A DNA stretch of 64,000 bases from Desulfogranum mediterraneum DSM 13871 (GTDB lineage: Bacteria; Desulfobacterota; Desulfobulbia; Desulfobulbales; Desulfobulbaceae). Shown here piece by piece: positions 18,134-27,671 of the stretch; within the stretch, counting starts at the first letter, position 1, and the number at the start of each line of letters is the position of its first letter. A program made the position numbers and the translations under genes. The stretch is from positions 27,347 to 91,346 of the forward strand of contig NZ_KE387005.1 of the NCBI RefSeq assembly GCF_000429965.1, in the 5' to 3' direction. The notes beneath the pieces are model-generated. The model was not told the DNA's origin. It did not search any database and saw only the letters and a list, made by a program, of their open reading frames with translations.

Positions 18134-20017
18134 CTATTCAGCAAGTTCATCAAAACGACAGCTCAGGACAACGTCCCCATCTTCATACTGTGTTTTTACC
18201 TTATAAGGGAGCGTTTTAAAAAGTTGGATCATGGCCTTGTTCCTTGGAATGGTGATGGCCATCAGGCCTGCGATGCCGTTCTCCCTGGCCGCAATAGCCA
18301 GCTTCTTGAGAAAAATCCGTCCCAGCCCCTTACCCTGATAGTCTTTACTCACCGAGAAAGCCACTTCTGCCATATTGGAGTTTTTCAGCCTCATACTTTC
18401 CCCGATGGCAACAACACGGCCAAAGCCGAATTCACCGACAACGGCTACCAGGGCAAGATCCTGCACATAATCGACCTGGGAGCGGCTTTCCACTTCAGAG
18501 ATACCAAAGACGGTCTTCTCGTGGAAAAATCGAGAAACAATGTCCATTTTAGCCAGGTTGTAAAAATGTTCCTGAATGCGTCGTCCATCGACGGGTTTGG
18601 ATGGCCGGATAGTGACATCGTTACCTTCTATTGTAACGGTTTCCTCCAACCGAACCGGGTAAACTGCCTTTTCCGCCTCCCCGAGATTGCGTTGCGCTCC
18701 TATCAAACCCTGTTCCTTGGCATGCGCGAAAAGCTCTTCTCGAAAGTCCGGGTGCGCCAGACTGATCATAGCGATCACACGCTCCTGTAGGCTTTTCCCA
18801 AAGAGATTCACTGCTCCGTATTCGGAAACCACATAGTGCACATCGCCCCGTGGGACAACAACGGCATTTTGGCCAATGTGAGGAACGATGTTGGAGACAA
18901 GGCCATCTTTTCCAGCAGTGGTGGAAAAGATCATGATGATCGATTTACCGCCAGGTGATTGACGAGCCCCTCTCACAAAATCCGGAATACCCGAAACACC
19001 TGCGTACCGAGTCGTTGCCGAGGCCTCGGCCGAAACCTGACCGGTCAGGTCCATGGATTGGGCAACATTCAAGGATACCATTCGATTATTTCGTGCAATA
19101 TTGAAGGGATTATTCACATAATCGGAAGGATGGAAATCGACGGCAGGATTGTCATTGAGGAACTCATAGAGGTTGTGACTGCCGATGGCCATGGAAGCCA
19201 CCATCTTACCTTCGTTAAAACCTTTTTTACGATTATTGATATTGCCCCTGGCGTAGAGGTGCATGACGTCATCTGTTAAAAACTGGGAATGGATCCCGAG
19301 GTCATTTTTGTCCACAAGCGCCTGTACTGTTGCATGGGAAGCAGCATCTATATTAATCTGCAGAGTGGAACCATCTTCTATCTGCCGTGCGATAAGTTGG
19401 CCCATGGTAGCGGCAGCATCCGGTGAAAACTTTGCCGGAGGCACTACAAGAAGTTCCTCTTCATGGTGAACAATGGCATCAACGTCATTGAGATGAATAA
19501 AACTTTGTCCCATAACCCGGGGCATCCGGGGATTCACCTGGGCAATCACATAATCGGCAGATCGGGCGGCGGCAAGGGTCACATCAACGGAGATCCCCAG
19601 GCTCATCCAGCCAAAATCATCCGGCGGAGAGACCTGGACAAGTGCAACATTCAGAGGCATTTTGCGGGTTGTAAAGAGCGCCGGCACATCGGACATATTC
19701 ATTGGCGTGATAAAGCGCTTATGTTTCGCAATCCTGGGTGATTCCGCTGAGCCGAGATAGATTGAACGGATATTTATACTGGTATCCGATGTTCTGTCCG
19801 CAATGGCGGTCAAAGAGGCTGTTTCTCGCCCGAACAAACGGACAATTTCGAGTCCATTGAGTCGGGAAGTACTTTCGGCAAGGGTCTGCACCAGTTTTTG
19901 CGGTTCACCACATCCCGAGCCGATAAAAACCATTTGCCCGGATCGTATATGCGATACCGCCTCTTGGGCAGTGACAGATTTTTCTACGTAGGTATCTGCC
20001 CAGTATTGAGTCGTCAT
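18134..20017 (-). CDS. Acetyl-CoA hydrolase/transferase-GNAT fusion
   Basis: A bifunctional protein of 627 residues. Residues 1 to about 450 form the two-domain acetyl-CoA hydrolase / 4-hydroxybutyrate CoA-transferase fold; the catalytic Glu is in VSEYGAVNLFG and the CoA loop region in GVSGIPDF. The last 150 residues are a GNAT acyltransferase with the acetyl-CoA pyrophosphate loop SKDYQGKGLGRIFLKKL. The family moves CoA between short acids; the GNAT part may acetylate a protein or small molecule, or use acetyl-CoA as a sensor, but this is not established here. The ATG at 20017, with GGGGGGAG about 9 nt upstream, is chosen over an open frame to 20098. It is monocistronic, and its own terminator is not obvious. 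Confidence 0.9.
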   Translation of the reverse strand: MTTQYWADTYVEKSVTAQEAVSHIRSGQMVFIGSGCGEPQKLVQTLAESTSRLNGLEIVRLFGRETASLTAIADRTSDTSINIRSIYLGSAESPRIAKHKRFITPMNMSDVPALFTTRKMPLNVALVQVSPPDDFGWMSLGISVDVTLAAARSADYVIAQVNPRMPRVMGQSFIHLNDVDAIVHHEEELLVVPPAKFSPDAAATMGQLIARQIEDGSTLQINIDAASHATVQALVDKNDLGIHSQFLTDDVMHLYARGNINNRKKGFNEGKMVASMAIGSHNLYEFLNDNPAVDFHPSDYVNNPFNIARNNRMVSLNVAQSMDLTGQVSAEASATTRYAGVSGIPDFVRGARQSPGGKSIIMIFSTTAGKDGLVSNIVPHIGQNAVVVPRGDVHYVVSEYGAVNLFGKSLQERVIAMISLAHPDFREELFAHAKEQGLIGAQRNLGEAEKAVYPVRLEETVTIEGNDVTIRPSKPVDGRRIQEHFYNLAKMDIVSRFFHEKTVFGISEVESRSQVDYVQDLALVAVVGEFGFGRVVAIGESMRLKNSNMAEVAFSVSKDYQGKGLGRIFLKKLAIAARENGIAGLMAITIPRNKAMIQLFKTLPYKVKTQYEDGDVVLSCRFDELAE

Positions 20018-20391
20018 TATCTGTATCTCCCCCCTGTCTGAAGATTGAGAGAATAGACAAGGAAAGTTATTGGTTAAAAAAGAGCACGCCAGCATCAACC
20101 ATGAAGCACAAAAACCTATCTTGTTTATATACTACATTTTTAACGACAATGAATCCAGTCCAAGCGCGCGCCTGAACTTCAGGCTTGATAAACGTCTCGC
20201 TCATTTCAAGGCGATGTGTCCAGAGATGATCTCCTCCGGACCAACCGAGGTGAACCAACGATGCCGTTGGGACAGTAAGGTACCTGGAGGGAGAGAGAGG
20301 GAATAACGGGGAAATGAGGGCTCTGCCTAAAGTAGGGAAAAAAAGAAGGGCTCAGCTGTTCTCTTGTAGAGGAGCTGAGCCCTTGATATGC
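20018..20391. other. Intergenic region between tRNA-Thr and the CoA-transferase
   Basis: A gap of 374 nt. It contains the tRNA terminator at 20336-20384. The rest should hold the promoter of the CoA-transferase gene; I see no consensus hexamers worth calling. Confidence 0.5.
20336..20384 (-). terminator. Rho-independent terminator of tRNA-Thr
   Basis: A 12-bp stem AAGGGCTCAGCT/AGCTGAGCCCTT (20346-20357, 20373-20384). On the minus strand it is followed by a T-rich tract, just past the tRNA 3' end. Confidence 0.9.
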
Positions 20392-20468
20392 TGGAGCCGA
20401 TAACCGGACTTGAACCGGTGACCTACTGATTACGAATCAGCCGCTCTACCAAACTGAGCTATATCGGC
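20392..20468 (-). tRNA. tRNA-Thr (anticodon CGT)
   Basis: On the minus strand the acceptor stem is GCCGATA paired with TATCGGC. The D-loop has AGCTCAGTTTGGTAGAGC, the anticodon arm is GCTGA-TTCGTAA-TCAGT with anticodon CGT, and the T-arm has GGTTCAAGTCC. Discriminator T and an encoded CCA end the gene. It reads ACG codons as threonine. Confidence 0.97.
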
Positions 20469-20544
20469 TCGGGATCAATCACCTAATGGTGAAGGAAATT
20501 TGAGGTTTATTGATGTAGCAACTTTATGGTATGGTGTCAAGTTT

Positions 20545-22014
20545 ATGGAAACGAAATTTGGCATTATGCTGATTATTGGCCTGCTCCTCTGCGGCTGCCG
20601 CTCTGAAGAGCCAAGCCGGAAACCGGTTACAGCCGACCATGCCGGGGAACCTGTCCAGGTCACTGTTCAAGGCTGCAAGGGCTGCCACCGGACAATGGTG
20701 TCCGACTCCAACCACGCCATGGCCTGCACCGTCTGCCACCAGGGCGACGACAGCAGCAGTACCCGGGAGCAGGCCCACAGCGGACTGGTCGCCCAACCGG
20801 CCCACCCCGAGCAGATGGCCGCCAGCTGCGGCAGCTGCCATCCGTCCCAGGTTGCCGCCGCGGTCACCAATCCCCACTTCACCCTGGCCCGCGAGGTGAA
20901 CGCGGTTCGTTTTCATTTCGGCGCGAGCAGCCCCTTAAGCTCACTCACCCAGGTCCCGCAGAGAGAGCAGATCGACACTCCCCTGGCCCTGAGCGAGGAT
21001 CTGCTCCGCAAACGCTGCCTGCGCTGCCATCTCTACGCCCCGGGCGACCCCTACCCCTATGTGGGCCACGGCACCGGTTGCGCAGCCTGTCATCTGCGCT
21101 TTGAAAACAGTCGGCTCCAATCCCACCGCTTCAGCCCTCCAGGCAAGCGACAATGCCTGAGCTGCCATTACGGCAACTACGTGGGCAGCGACTTCTACGG
21201 CACCTTTGAAAACGACTATAACTGGGAGTACCGCACCCCCTATGCCAACCGCAAGCCCTACCTGCGGCCCTATGGGGTGGAGCAGCTCAACCTGGCACCG
21301 GATATCCATCAGCAGCGCGGCTTATTCTGCACCGATTGCCACCCGAGCAGCGGCCATGACCAGCCGCCCCCCCAGCAGACCGCGCTCAGTTGCGCCAGCT
21401 GCCACGCCTGGCAGGCCGGCAGGCCGCTTCCAGCCCTGCCCGGACTGCAGGTAATCGATGAGCAACTGGTTGTAACCGGCACCATATCCGGGAAACAGCA
21501 CCAGGTGCCACGCCTCAGCGACCCGGCCCATGAGCAGTACGCCAAGCAGGTGGCCTGCCAGGTCTGCCATGGCCAGTGGAGTTTCAACGACGAGGTCACC
21601 CATCTGCTCCGCTCGGAGTCGGAGGATTACGATCCCTGGGAACGCTTAACAGTCCAGGGCAGTTATGAGCTGGAATCGCTGCTGGAACACAACCTCTACA
21701 GCGAGGAGGATGAACGGGCTCCGGCCATGGCCGATGGCATCAGCGGTGAGCTGAGCCCCGGAATCTGGTACAAGGGCTTTGGCCAACGCCGCTGGGAGGC
21801 GATGGTGGTACGGCGGGATACGGACGGGATCATCAAGGTCTTTCGCCCTATCCTGGACCTGCGCCTCTCCATGGTGGATGAAGATGAATCGGTCCTCTTT
21901 GACAACATCAGGGGTGGAGATGACGGCCTCCGCCCCTACACCCCCCACACCACCGGGGCAGCCGGGCTGTTTTACAGAGATCGTTTCCAGCACCTGCTCC
22001 CTGATAAACCCTGA
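20545..22014 (+). CDS. Nonaheme c-type cytochrome lipoprotein
   Basis: A 489-residue exported multiheme cytochrome. The N-terminus has a lipoprotein signal (hydrophobic run ending LLLCGC), so it is probably anchored to the outer face of a membrane. Nine CXXCH heme sites are present (CKGCH, CTVCH, CGSCH, CLRCH, CAACH, CLSCH, CTDCH, CASCH, CQVCH), all in the first 350 residues; the last 140 residues have none and may bind a partner. The role would be electron transfer in the periplasm or towards extracellular acceptors; the terminal acceptor is unknown. The ATG at 20545 gives a compact signal peptide but lacks a clear ribosome site; a TTG at 20500 preceded by GAAGGA is an alternative. It is 12 nt from rlpA and likely co-transcribed. 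Confidence 0.88.
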   Translation: METKFGIMLIIGLLLCGCRSEEPSRKPVTADHAGEPVQVTVQGCKGCHRTMVSDSNHAMACTVCHQGDDSSSTREQAHSGLVAQPAHPEQMAASCGSCHPSQVAAAVTNPHFTLAREVNAVRFHFGASSPLSSLTQVPQREQIDTPLALSEDLLRKRCLRCHLYAPGDPYPYVGHGTGCAACHLRFENSRLQSHRFSPPGKRQCLSCHYGNYVGSDFYGTFENDYNWEYRTPYANRKPYLRPYGVEQLNLAPDIHQQRGLFCTDCHPSSGHDQPPPQQTALSCASCHAWQAGRPLPALPGLQVIDEQLVVTGTISGKQHQVPRLSDPAHEQYAKQVACQVCHGQWSFNDEVTHLLRSESEDYDPWERLTVQGSYELESLLEHNLYSEEDERAPAMADGISGELSPGIWYKGFGQRRWEAMVVRRDTDGIIKVFRPILDLRLSMVDEDESVLFDNIRGGDDGLRPYTPHTTGAAGLFYRDRFQHLLPDKP

Positions 22015-22026
22015 ACGGCCAAGCCC

Positions 22027-22860
22027 ATGATCTCTCCTGGTTCCCCTACCCGACCGGCCACCGCCTGGTGGCTGCTGCTGATCACGCTCCTGTTCCTCTC
22101 TGCCTGCAGCGAGCGGGAGACCCTGAGCCGGAGGGAACAGGCCAAGCCCGCCAAACCAGGCAAAAAGTACGCTGCCCCCACCCAGCGGCCCTATGTGATC
22201 AAGGGCGTCCGCTACTACCCCATCCCCTCTGCCAAGGGCTACCAGGAACAGGGGCGGGCCTCATGGTATGGCAAGAAGTTCCATGGCCGCAAGACCGCCA
22301 ACGGGGAGACCTATGATATGTACGGGAGCACAGCTGCCCATAAGACCCTGCCCATGGGAACCATGCTCCTGGTAAAAAATCTGGAAAATAAGAGGAAGGT
22401 GGTGGTGCGGGTCAACGATCGCGGCCCCTTTGCCAAGAACCGGATCATCGATCTGACCTATACCAGCGCCAAGGAGCTGGGGATGATCAAGAACGGCACC
22501 GCCAGCGTGGAAATCATCGCCCTGGGTGATCAAGAGCAGGCCCCTGAACCTCAGGAGAAGACGGTTGTGGCGCGCCAGCCGGTGCCCGGTCGGGCCGCAG
22601 AAGGAGTGCCGGACAAGGACCTTGACCAGGGCAGGTTCTATGTCCAGGCCGGGGCCTTTGTGGAACTGAGCAAGGCCAGGAAGCTGGCCAGGACCTTTGC
22701 CGACCAGGGCAGGAATGTGGTGATCCAGCAGTACCCGGCTGCCGGGATGAACCTCTACCGGGTGATGATCTTTGCCGGCACCTCTCTGGCCAAGGTCAAG
22801 GCCTATGAGCAGTACCTGGAGGCCAACGGCTATCCCGATGCCCTGGTCCTGGCTCGCTAG
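22027..22860 (+). CDS. rlpA: RlpA-family septal ring lytic transglycosylase with SPOR domain
   Basis: A lipoprotein of 277 residues that cleaves denuded glycan strands at the division septum in the family's studied members. Signal: hydrophobic run ending LFLSACS, with Cys as lipid anchor. The double-psi beta barrel spans about 75-170 (GRASWYGKKFHGRKTANGE, then RVNDRGPF with the catalytic-type Asp/Arg, IIDLTYTSAKELG). A C-terminal SPOR domain (about 205-275: GRFYVQAGAF through VMIFAG) binds septal peptidoglycan. It sits just after the cytochrome lipoprotein gene, an unusual neighbour that may be only a shared transcript. Confidence 0.92.
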   Translation: MISPGSPTRPATAWWLLLITLLFLSACSERETLSRREQAKPAKPGKKYAAPTQRPYVIKGVRYYPIPSAKGYQEQGRASWYGKKFHGRKTANGETYDMYGSTAAHKTLPMGTMLLVKNLENKRKVVVRVNDRGPFAKNRIIDLTYTSAKELGMIKNGTASVEIIALGDQEQAPEPQEKTVVARQPVPGRAAEGVPDKDLDQGRFYVQAGAFVELSKARKLARTFADQGRNVVIQQYPAAGMNLYRVMIFAGTSLAKVKAYEQYLEANGYPDALVLAR

Positions 22861-23023
22861 CCCTGGCCACGAAAAAGCGGCCTAAAGGTGCAGTAGAGCC
22901 ATGGTGTAGTAGAGCCATTCCCGGCCGAATCTGCAAAAAAAATATCCTCGAAAGTGGGCAGCAGCCTCTGCCAGCCACTCGCTGTCTGCCTTGTGCTGAG
23001 CTTGGATGAAAGCCCAGCGCTGA

Positions 23024-23695
23024 TCAGTCAGCCAGCAGGGCGCTGTTTTCCAACTCTCGAACCTTGCGGATAAAACTCCGGATCAGGCCATGGTCCTTGA
23101 CCCCGGGCTCGGTCTCCAGGCCTGAGTTGGCATCCACCCCGTAGGGACGGACCGTGGTCAGGGCGCTCTCGACATTGTCGGGACTGAGGCCCCCGGCCAG
23201 GAGAAAGGGCTTTTGCAGCTCCAGCTTTTCGATCAGGTTCCAGTCAAAGGCTGTGCCCGTACCACCCACGGCAAGGGGTGAATAGGTGTCCAGGACAAAG
23301 CCCTTGACATGGGGGCTGTAGACGGCAACGGTTTCGGCGCTGAGTTCGGGACCGACCCGCAGCGCCTTTAAAACCTGACAGGGTGCGGCATGCCTGGCCA
23401 ACCGTTCACAGTACTTGGGAGACTCGCTGCCGTGGAGCTGGACGTAATCCAGACAGCAGTACTCGACGATCTCCTCCACCTCTTTGCGCTTCTTGTCGAC
23501 AAAGACCCCGACAGTGCCCACAAAGGGCGGCAACTGCTCGATGATCAGCTTGGCCTCTTCAGGGTCGATGAAACGGGGACTTCCCTCGTAGAAGATAAAA
23601 CCCAGGGCATCCACCCCCTCTTCCACGGCCTCCAGGGCATCATCAAGGCGGGTGATGCCGCATATCTTTATCCGCGTCCTGCGATGACGTTTCAT
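23024..23695 (-). CDS. trpF: Phosphoribosylanthranilate isomerase
   Basis: A 223-residue TIM barrel catalysing the Amadori rearrangement in tryptophan synthesis. The catalytic Cys lies in IKICGITR near the N-terminus and the partner Asp in DTYSPLAVGGTG. The phosphate site is formed by FLLAGGLSPDNV and GVDANSGLE. The ATG overlaps the trpC stop as ATGA, the sign of coupled translation. It is the last gene of the trp operon present here; trpB and trpA are not in the next genes downstream. Confidence 0.96.
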   Translation of the reverse strand: MKRHRRTRIKICGITRLDDALEAVEEGVDALGFIFYEGSPRFIDPEEAKLIIEQLPPFVGTVGVFVDKKRKEVEEIVEYCCLDYVQLHGSESPKYCERLARHAAPCQVLKALRVGPELSAETVAVYSPHVKGFVLDTYSPLAVGGTGTAFDWNLIEKLELQKPFLLAGGLSPDNVESALTTVRPYGVDANSGLETEPGVKDHGLIRSFIRKVRELENSALLAD

Positions 23696-24456
23696 ATCGA
23701 TGCAAACTCCTCCAGGAGTGTCCCCCGGGTACCGTTGCGCATGAGGCTCTCGCCGATCAGGGCGGCAGCCACCCCATGCTCTTTGAGGCGAAGCATATCG
23801 TCGATGGTGGCGATCCCAGATTCGCTGACCACGGGCACCGAGTCAGGGATCATGGTCAGCAGCCGAAAGGTGGTCTCCAGGCTGACGCTGAAGTCATTGA
23901 GGTTGCGGTTGTTGATGCCGATCAGCCTGCTCTCCGCCTTCAGGGCAGACTCCAACTCTGCCTCATCATGGACCTCCACCAGCACGTCCATGCCCCGACT
24001 CTCGGCATGGAGGCGGAAGTCGCGCAGCTGCTCGGTCTCCAGGATGGCTGCAATCAGGAGGATGGCATCGGCACCCACCATCCTGGCCTCTTCGATCTGG
24101 AGCGGATCGATGATGAAATCCTTGCGCAGCACCGGCAACTCCACCACATTACGGACCAGGGGAATATAGGCCAGGGCGCCCTGGAAAAAATCCACATCCG
24201 TGAGCACCGAGATGGCCCGGGCCCCGCCCTGCTGATAGTGCTGGCCGATGGCCACGGGGTCAAAATCGGGTTGAATCACCCCCTTGGAGGGTGAGGCCTT
24301 CTTGGCCTCGGCGATGATCGCCACCCCGGGATCCGCGGTCAGGGCCGCCATGAATCCTCTGGGGGGATCGATCTCTGCCGGCGGACGAACCACCCCATGG
24401 AGGCGGAGCTCCATCACCTCTTCACGTTTTCTGGCAACAATGGTATCCAGTATCAT
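23692..24456 (-). CDS. trpC: Indole-3-glycerol phosphate synthase
   Basis: A 254-residue TIM-barrel enzyme closing the indole ring. Catalytic residues are visible in IIAEAKKASPSKG (Glu and Lys), LRKDFIID (Lys), LVEVHDEAELE and GINNRNL; the phosphate site is VSESGI. The start is the ATG at 24456, 20 nt after the trpD stop; the frame is open upstream only because it overlaps trpD in another frame. Length is normal for the monofunctional enzyme. Confidence 0.96.
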   Translation of the reverse strand: MILDTIVARKREEVMELRLHGVVRPPAEIDPPRGFMAALTADPGVAIIAEAKKASPSKGVIQPDFDPVAIGQHYQQGGARAISVLTDVDFFQGALAYIPLVRNVVELPVLRKDFIIDPLQIEEARMVGADAILLIAAILETEQLRDFRLHAESRGMDVLVEVHDEAELESALKAESRLIGINNRNLNDFSVSLETTFRLLTMIPDSVPVVSESGIATIDDMLRLKEHGVAAALIGESLMRNGTRGTLLEEFASI

Positions 24457-24475
24457 AACTCTAGGTCTCTGCTGT

Positions 24476-25510
24476 TCAGCTCTGCTGTTGGTTGCAGAAG
24501 GCAACCAGTTGATCAAGTTTTTCCAGGGCGGCACCAGAGGCAACGATCTCCCTGGCCATGGCCACCCCCTGGCGGAGATCAGCGACCTTGTCTGCTGCCA
24601 GCAGGGCCGCTCCGCCATTGAGCAGTACCATATCCAGCCTTGCGCCAGGGGTGCCCCGGAGGACCGAACGGACCATCTCGGCTGACTCTTCAGGGGTACG
24701 TCCGCCACGAATGGCCTCCATACCGGCACGCTGCAGGCCGACCTCTTCCGGGGTAACGGTGCTGGAGCTGACCTGGCCGTCATGGCCGTCGGCAATATAG
24801 GAGGTCCCGCCGATGGTCAGCTCATCCAGGTTGCCCTCACCCCAGACCACCAGGGTACGTTTCATCCCCAGACGCACCAGGACCTCGGCCAGAACCGTGG
24901 TCAGCTCCCGGGCAAAGACACCGGTGAGCTGCACATTGGCTCCAGCAGGGTTGGTCAGGGGACCGAGCACGTTGAAGATGGTGCGGATCCCGATCTCCCG
25001 CCTGGGCTGGATGGCGTACTTCATGGCGCCATGGAGCATGGGGGCAAAGAGGAAGCCGATGCCGATGGTCTGCACGCAGCGCCCGACCTCAGACGGCGCC
25101 ATGGTCAGATCAACACCCAGGGCCTCGAGCACATCGGCGCTGCCGCAGCTGGAAGAAACCGCCCGGTTGCCGTGTTTGGCCACGGGGATACCTGCCCCGG
25201 CCACCACAAAGCTGGTGGTGGTGGAGACGTTGAAGCTGCCCGAACCATCACCGCCGGTGCCCACGATATCCATCAACAGTCCTGTGGAGGTATCCACCCC
25301 GGTATCGACAAAGGTGGCCTTGGCGCGCATCACCTTGACCGCGCCGACAATCTCATCAATGGTCTCGCCTTTCATCCGCAGGGCGGTGATAAAGGAACCG
25401 ATCTGGGCAGGGGTGGCATCACCACCCATAATCTGCTCCATCACCTCGATCATCTGGGCTTCACTGAGGTCGCTCTGCTCGATGAGCATGCTGATTGCTT
25501 TTCGTATCAT
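24476..25510 (-). CDS. trpD: Anthranilate phosphoribosyltransferase
   Basis: A 344-residue transferase that adds phosphoribosyl to anthranilate. The family signature DIVGTGGDGSGSFNVST (PRPP/anthranilate site) and KHGNRAVSSSCGSADVLEALG are intact. The ATG at 25510 is chosen for AAGGA six bases upstream; upstream in-frame ATG at 25534 would add eight poorly conserved residues. It follows trpG by about 30 nt. Confidence 0.96.
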   Translation of the reverse strand: MIRKAISMLIEQSDLSEAQMIEVMEQIMGGDATPAQIGSFITALRMKGETIDEIVGAVKVMRAKATFVDTGVDTSTGLLMDIVGTGGDGSGSFNVSTTTSFVVAGAGIPVAKHGNRAVSSSCGSADVLEALGVDLTMAPSEVGRCVQTIGIGFLFAPMLHGAMKYAIQPRREIGIRTIFNVLGPLTNPAGANVQLTGVFARELTTVLAEVLVRLGMKRTLVVWGEGNLDELTIGGTSYIADGHDGQVSSSTVTPEEVGLQRAGMEAIRGGRTPEESAEMVRSVLRGTPGARLDMVLLNGGAALLAADKVADLRQGVAMAREIVASGAALEKLDQLVAFCNQQQS

Positions 25511-25542
25511 CTTAGATCCTTTTTTCTTGGGCAAAGAGCGTG

Positions 25543-26154
25543 TTATCTGAGCAGTTGCTCATAGTCCGGACGGAGAAAGGTATGCAACAGCTGCATCCCC
25601 TCCCTGGTCATAATCGATTCCGGATGAAATTGAACTCCCTCGATGGGCAACTCCCGGTGACGCAAGCCCATCAACTCGCCCTGGTCTGTATGGGCGGAGG
25701 CTTCAAAGCACTCCGGCAGGCTTGACTCCTCCACAATCAGGGAGTGATAGCGCATGCCTTCAAAGGGGTTGCTCAGGCCGGTGAAGATACCACGGTTATC
25801 ATGGTGGACCGGACTGGTCTTGCCGTGCATCAGGCGCTTCGCCCGAATCACCTTGCCGCCGAAGACCTGGGCTATGGATTGATGGCCCAGGCAGACCCCC
25901 AGGATAGGTATCCGGCCGCTAAAGGCCTCAATCGCCTCCATGGAGATACCGGCCTGATCCGGGGTCTTGGGGCCGGGAGAGATCAGCAAACGCTCAGGGT
26001 TGAGGGCCTGAATCTCGGCAAGGCGCACCTTGTCGTTGCGGAAGATCTTCATGGCCGGTGGCTGCCAGGAGGCCGGAGCATCGGGCAGGGGGGTGGCCAG
26101 CATCTGGACGATATTATAGGTAAACGAATCGTAGTTATCGATGAGTACAATCAC
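25543..26154 (-). CDS. trpG: Anthranilate synthase glutamine amidotransferase subunit
   Basis: A 203-residue class I glutaminase feeding ammonia to TrpE. The catalytic triad is visible: Cys in GVCLGHQ, and His and Glu in QFHPES. The N-terminus IDNYDSFTYN is characteristic of TrpG/PabA. It lies 2 nt after the trpE stop, so translation is tightly coupled. The enzyme might also serve folate synthesis (PabA role), as in organisms with one such gene. Confidence 0.95.
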   Translation of the reverse strand: MIVLIDNYDSFTYNIVQMLATPLPDAPASWQPPAMKIFRNDKVRLAEIQALNPERLLISPGPKTPDQAGISMEAIEAFSGRIPILGVCLGHQSIAQVFGGKVIRAKRLMHGKTSPVHHDNRGIFTGLSNPFEGMRYHSLIVEESSLPECFEASAHTDQGELMGLRHRELPIEGVQFHPESIMTREGMQLLHTFLRPDYEQLLR

Positions 26155-26156
26155 GA

Positions 26157-27641
26157 CTATAACCCCTTCTCTGCAAGCTCTACTGCCCGGCGCAGCCCCA
26201 TGGATTTATTAATGGTCTCTTCATATTCACTGGCCGGATCCGAGTCAGCCACGATGCCGGCACCGGCCTGAATCCAGAGGTTGTCCTCCTGGAGAATGAA
26301 GGTACGGATGGTGATGCAGAAGTCCATGTTGCCGGAAAAGCCAAAATAGCCGACCGCACCTGCATAGGGGCCCCGCCCTTCCGTCTCCAGCTCATCGATG
26401 ATCTCCATGGCCCGGATCTTGGGGGCGCCGCTGACGGTACCTGCCGGGAAACAGGCCTCCATGACATCGAACTGATCCTTGCCCGGCTCAAGCTTCCCCT
26501 CCACCCCGGAGACGATATGCATCACATGGCTGTAGCGCTCGATGACCAGGAGGTCCTTGACCTCAACCGAACCTGCCCGGGCCACCCGGCCCACATCGTT
26601 TCGCCCCAGGTCCACCAGCATCAGGTGCTCTGCCCGTTCCTTGGGATCGGCCAGCAGCTCCTCTTCCAGGGCCAGGTCTTCCTCCGGAGTGGCACCCCGC
26701 TTCCTGGTCCCGGCAATGGGCCGCAGCTCGATGGCCTCATTTTCCAGACGTACCAGGATCTCCGGAGAGGAACCGATCAGGATCAGCTCACCGCAACGGA
26801 GATAGAAGAGGTAGGGACTGGGGTTGATATGGCGCAGGGCCCGGTAGAGGGTGAAGGGGTTGAGCTGGGAACGGGCATGAAAACGCTGGGAGAGGACCAC
26901 CTGGATGATGTCTCCGGCCAGGATATACTCCTTGGCCTGCTCCACCATGGCGGCAAAGGATTCCTGCTCCATGTTGGAGGAAAAGACATGGGGCTCAACC
27001 GCATGCTGGCGGATCAGGTCAGGGGGAACCGGTTGGTGGATGGCGGCGACCAGCTCCTCAATCCGTTGACATCCCTGCTGGTAGAGCTGCTCAGCGTCCT
27101 CCCCATCCTGCTGCCAGAGGTTGCAGACGATGGTCAGGGTCTGCTCCACCGAATCGTGGATCAAGACCACCCCGGGCACCATGAAGGAGCTGTCCGGAAA
27201 TCCCGAGGGGGCATGGCGATCGGGAATATCCTCAATAAAACGGATCATATCATAACCGAGGAAACCTACTGCACCACCGTAAAAACGGGGAAGCCCGGGG
27301 GCGTCGCTCACCTCAAAGGAGGCCAGCAGCTGCCGCAGCTCATCCAGGGGTTGGGCCCCGTTCTCTACCCTGTTCTCTTCCTTCCGACCGGGATAGGTCC
27401 AACGCACCTGATCCTTGACGCTCTCAAAGGTGACCAGGGAATCCATGCCGATAAAGGAATAGCGCCCCCACTTTTCCCCACCTTCCATGGACTCAAAGAG
27501 AAAGGCGTGTGGGTCTTGGCCGGCGACCTTGGCAAAGATGGTCAGCGGGGTATCAAGATCAGCGACGATTTTCCGATGGACCGGCACCAGATCGGCGCTA
27601 TCCAGCATCCCTACGAAATCATTCTTTTCGGGAAAATACAT
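26157..27641 (-). CDS. trpE: Anthranilate synthase component I
   Basis: A 494-residue chorismate-utilising enzyme, the committed step of tryptophan synthesis. It carries the C-terminal chorismate-binding signatures (GTRKRGATPEEDLALEEELL, DLGRNDVGRVA, PAGTVSGAPKIRAMEIIDELE, GAVGYFGFSGNMD). The N-terminal region VPVHRKIVADLDTPLTIF is typical; tryptophan feedback usually acts there. Neither ATG 27641 nor the in-frame ATG 27608 has a clear ribosome site. A terminator hairpin ends only 40 nt before the first of these, so expression may depend on read-through from rpsT. It heads trpEGDCF. Confidence 0.95.
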   Translation of the reverse strand: MYFPEKNDFVGMLDSADLVPVHRKIVADLDTPLTIFAKVAGQDPHAFLFESMEGGEKWGRYSFIGMDSLVTFESVKDQVRWTYPGRKEENRVENGAQPLDELRQLLASFEVSDAPGLPRFYGGAVGFLGYDMIRFIEDIPDRHAPSGFPDSSFMVPGVVLIHDSVEQTLTIVCNLWQQDGEDAEQLYQQGCQRIEELVAAIHQPVPPDLIRQHAVEPHVFSSNMEQESFAAMVEQAKEYILAGDIIQVVLSQRFHARSQLNPFTLYRALRHINPSPYLFYLRCGELILIGSSPEILVRLENEAIELRPIAGTRKRGATPEEDLALEEELLADPKERAEHLMLVDLGRNDVGRVARAGSVEVKDLLVIERYSHVMHIVSGVEGKLEPGKDQFDVMEACFPAGTVSGAPKIRAMEIIDELETEGRGPYAGAVGYFGFSGNMDFCITIRTFILQEDNLWIQAGAGIVADSDPASEYEETINKSMGLRRAVELAEKGL

Positions 27642-27671
27642 AATTTCAACGAGTTATAATAGTAGGCGCAA

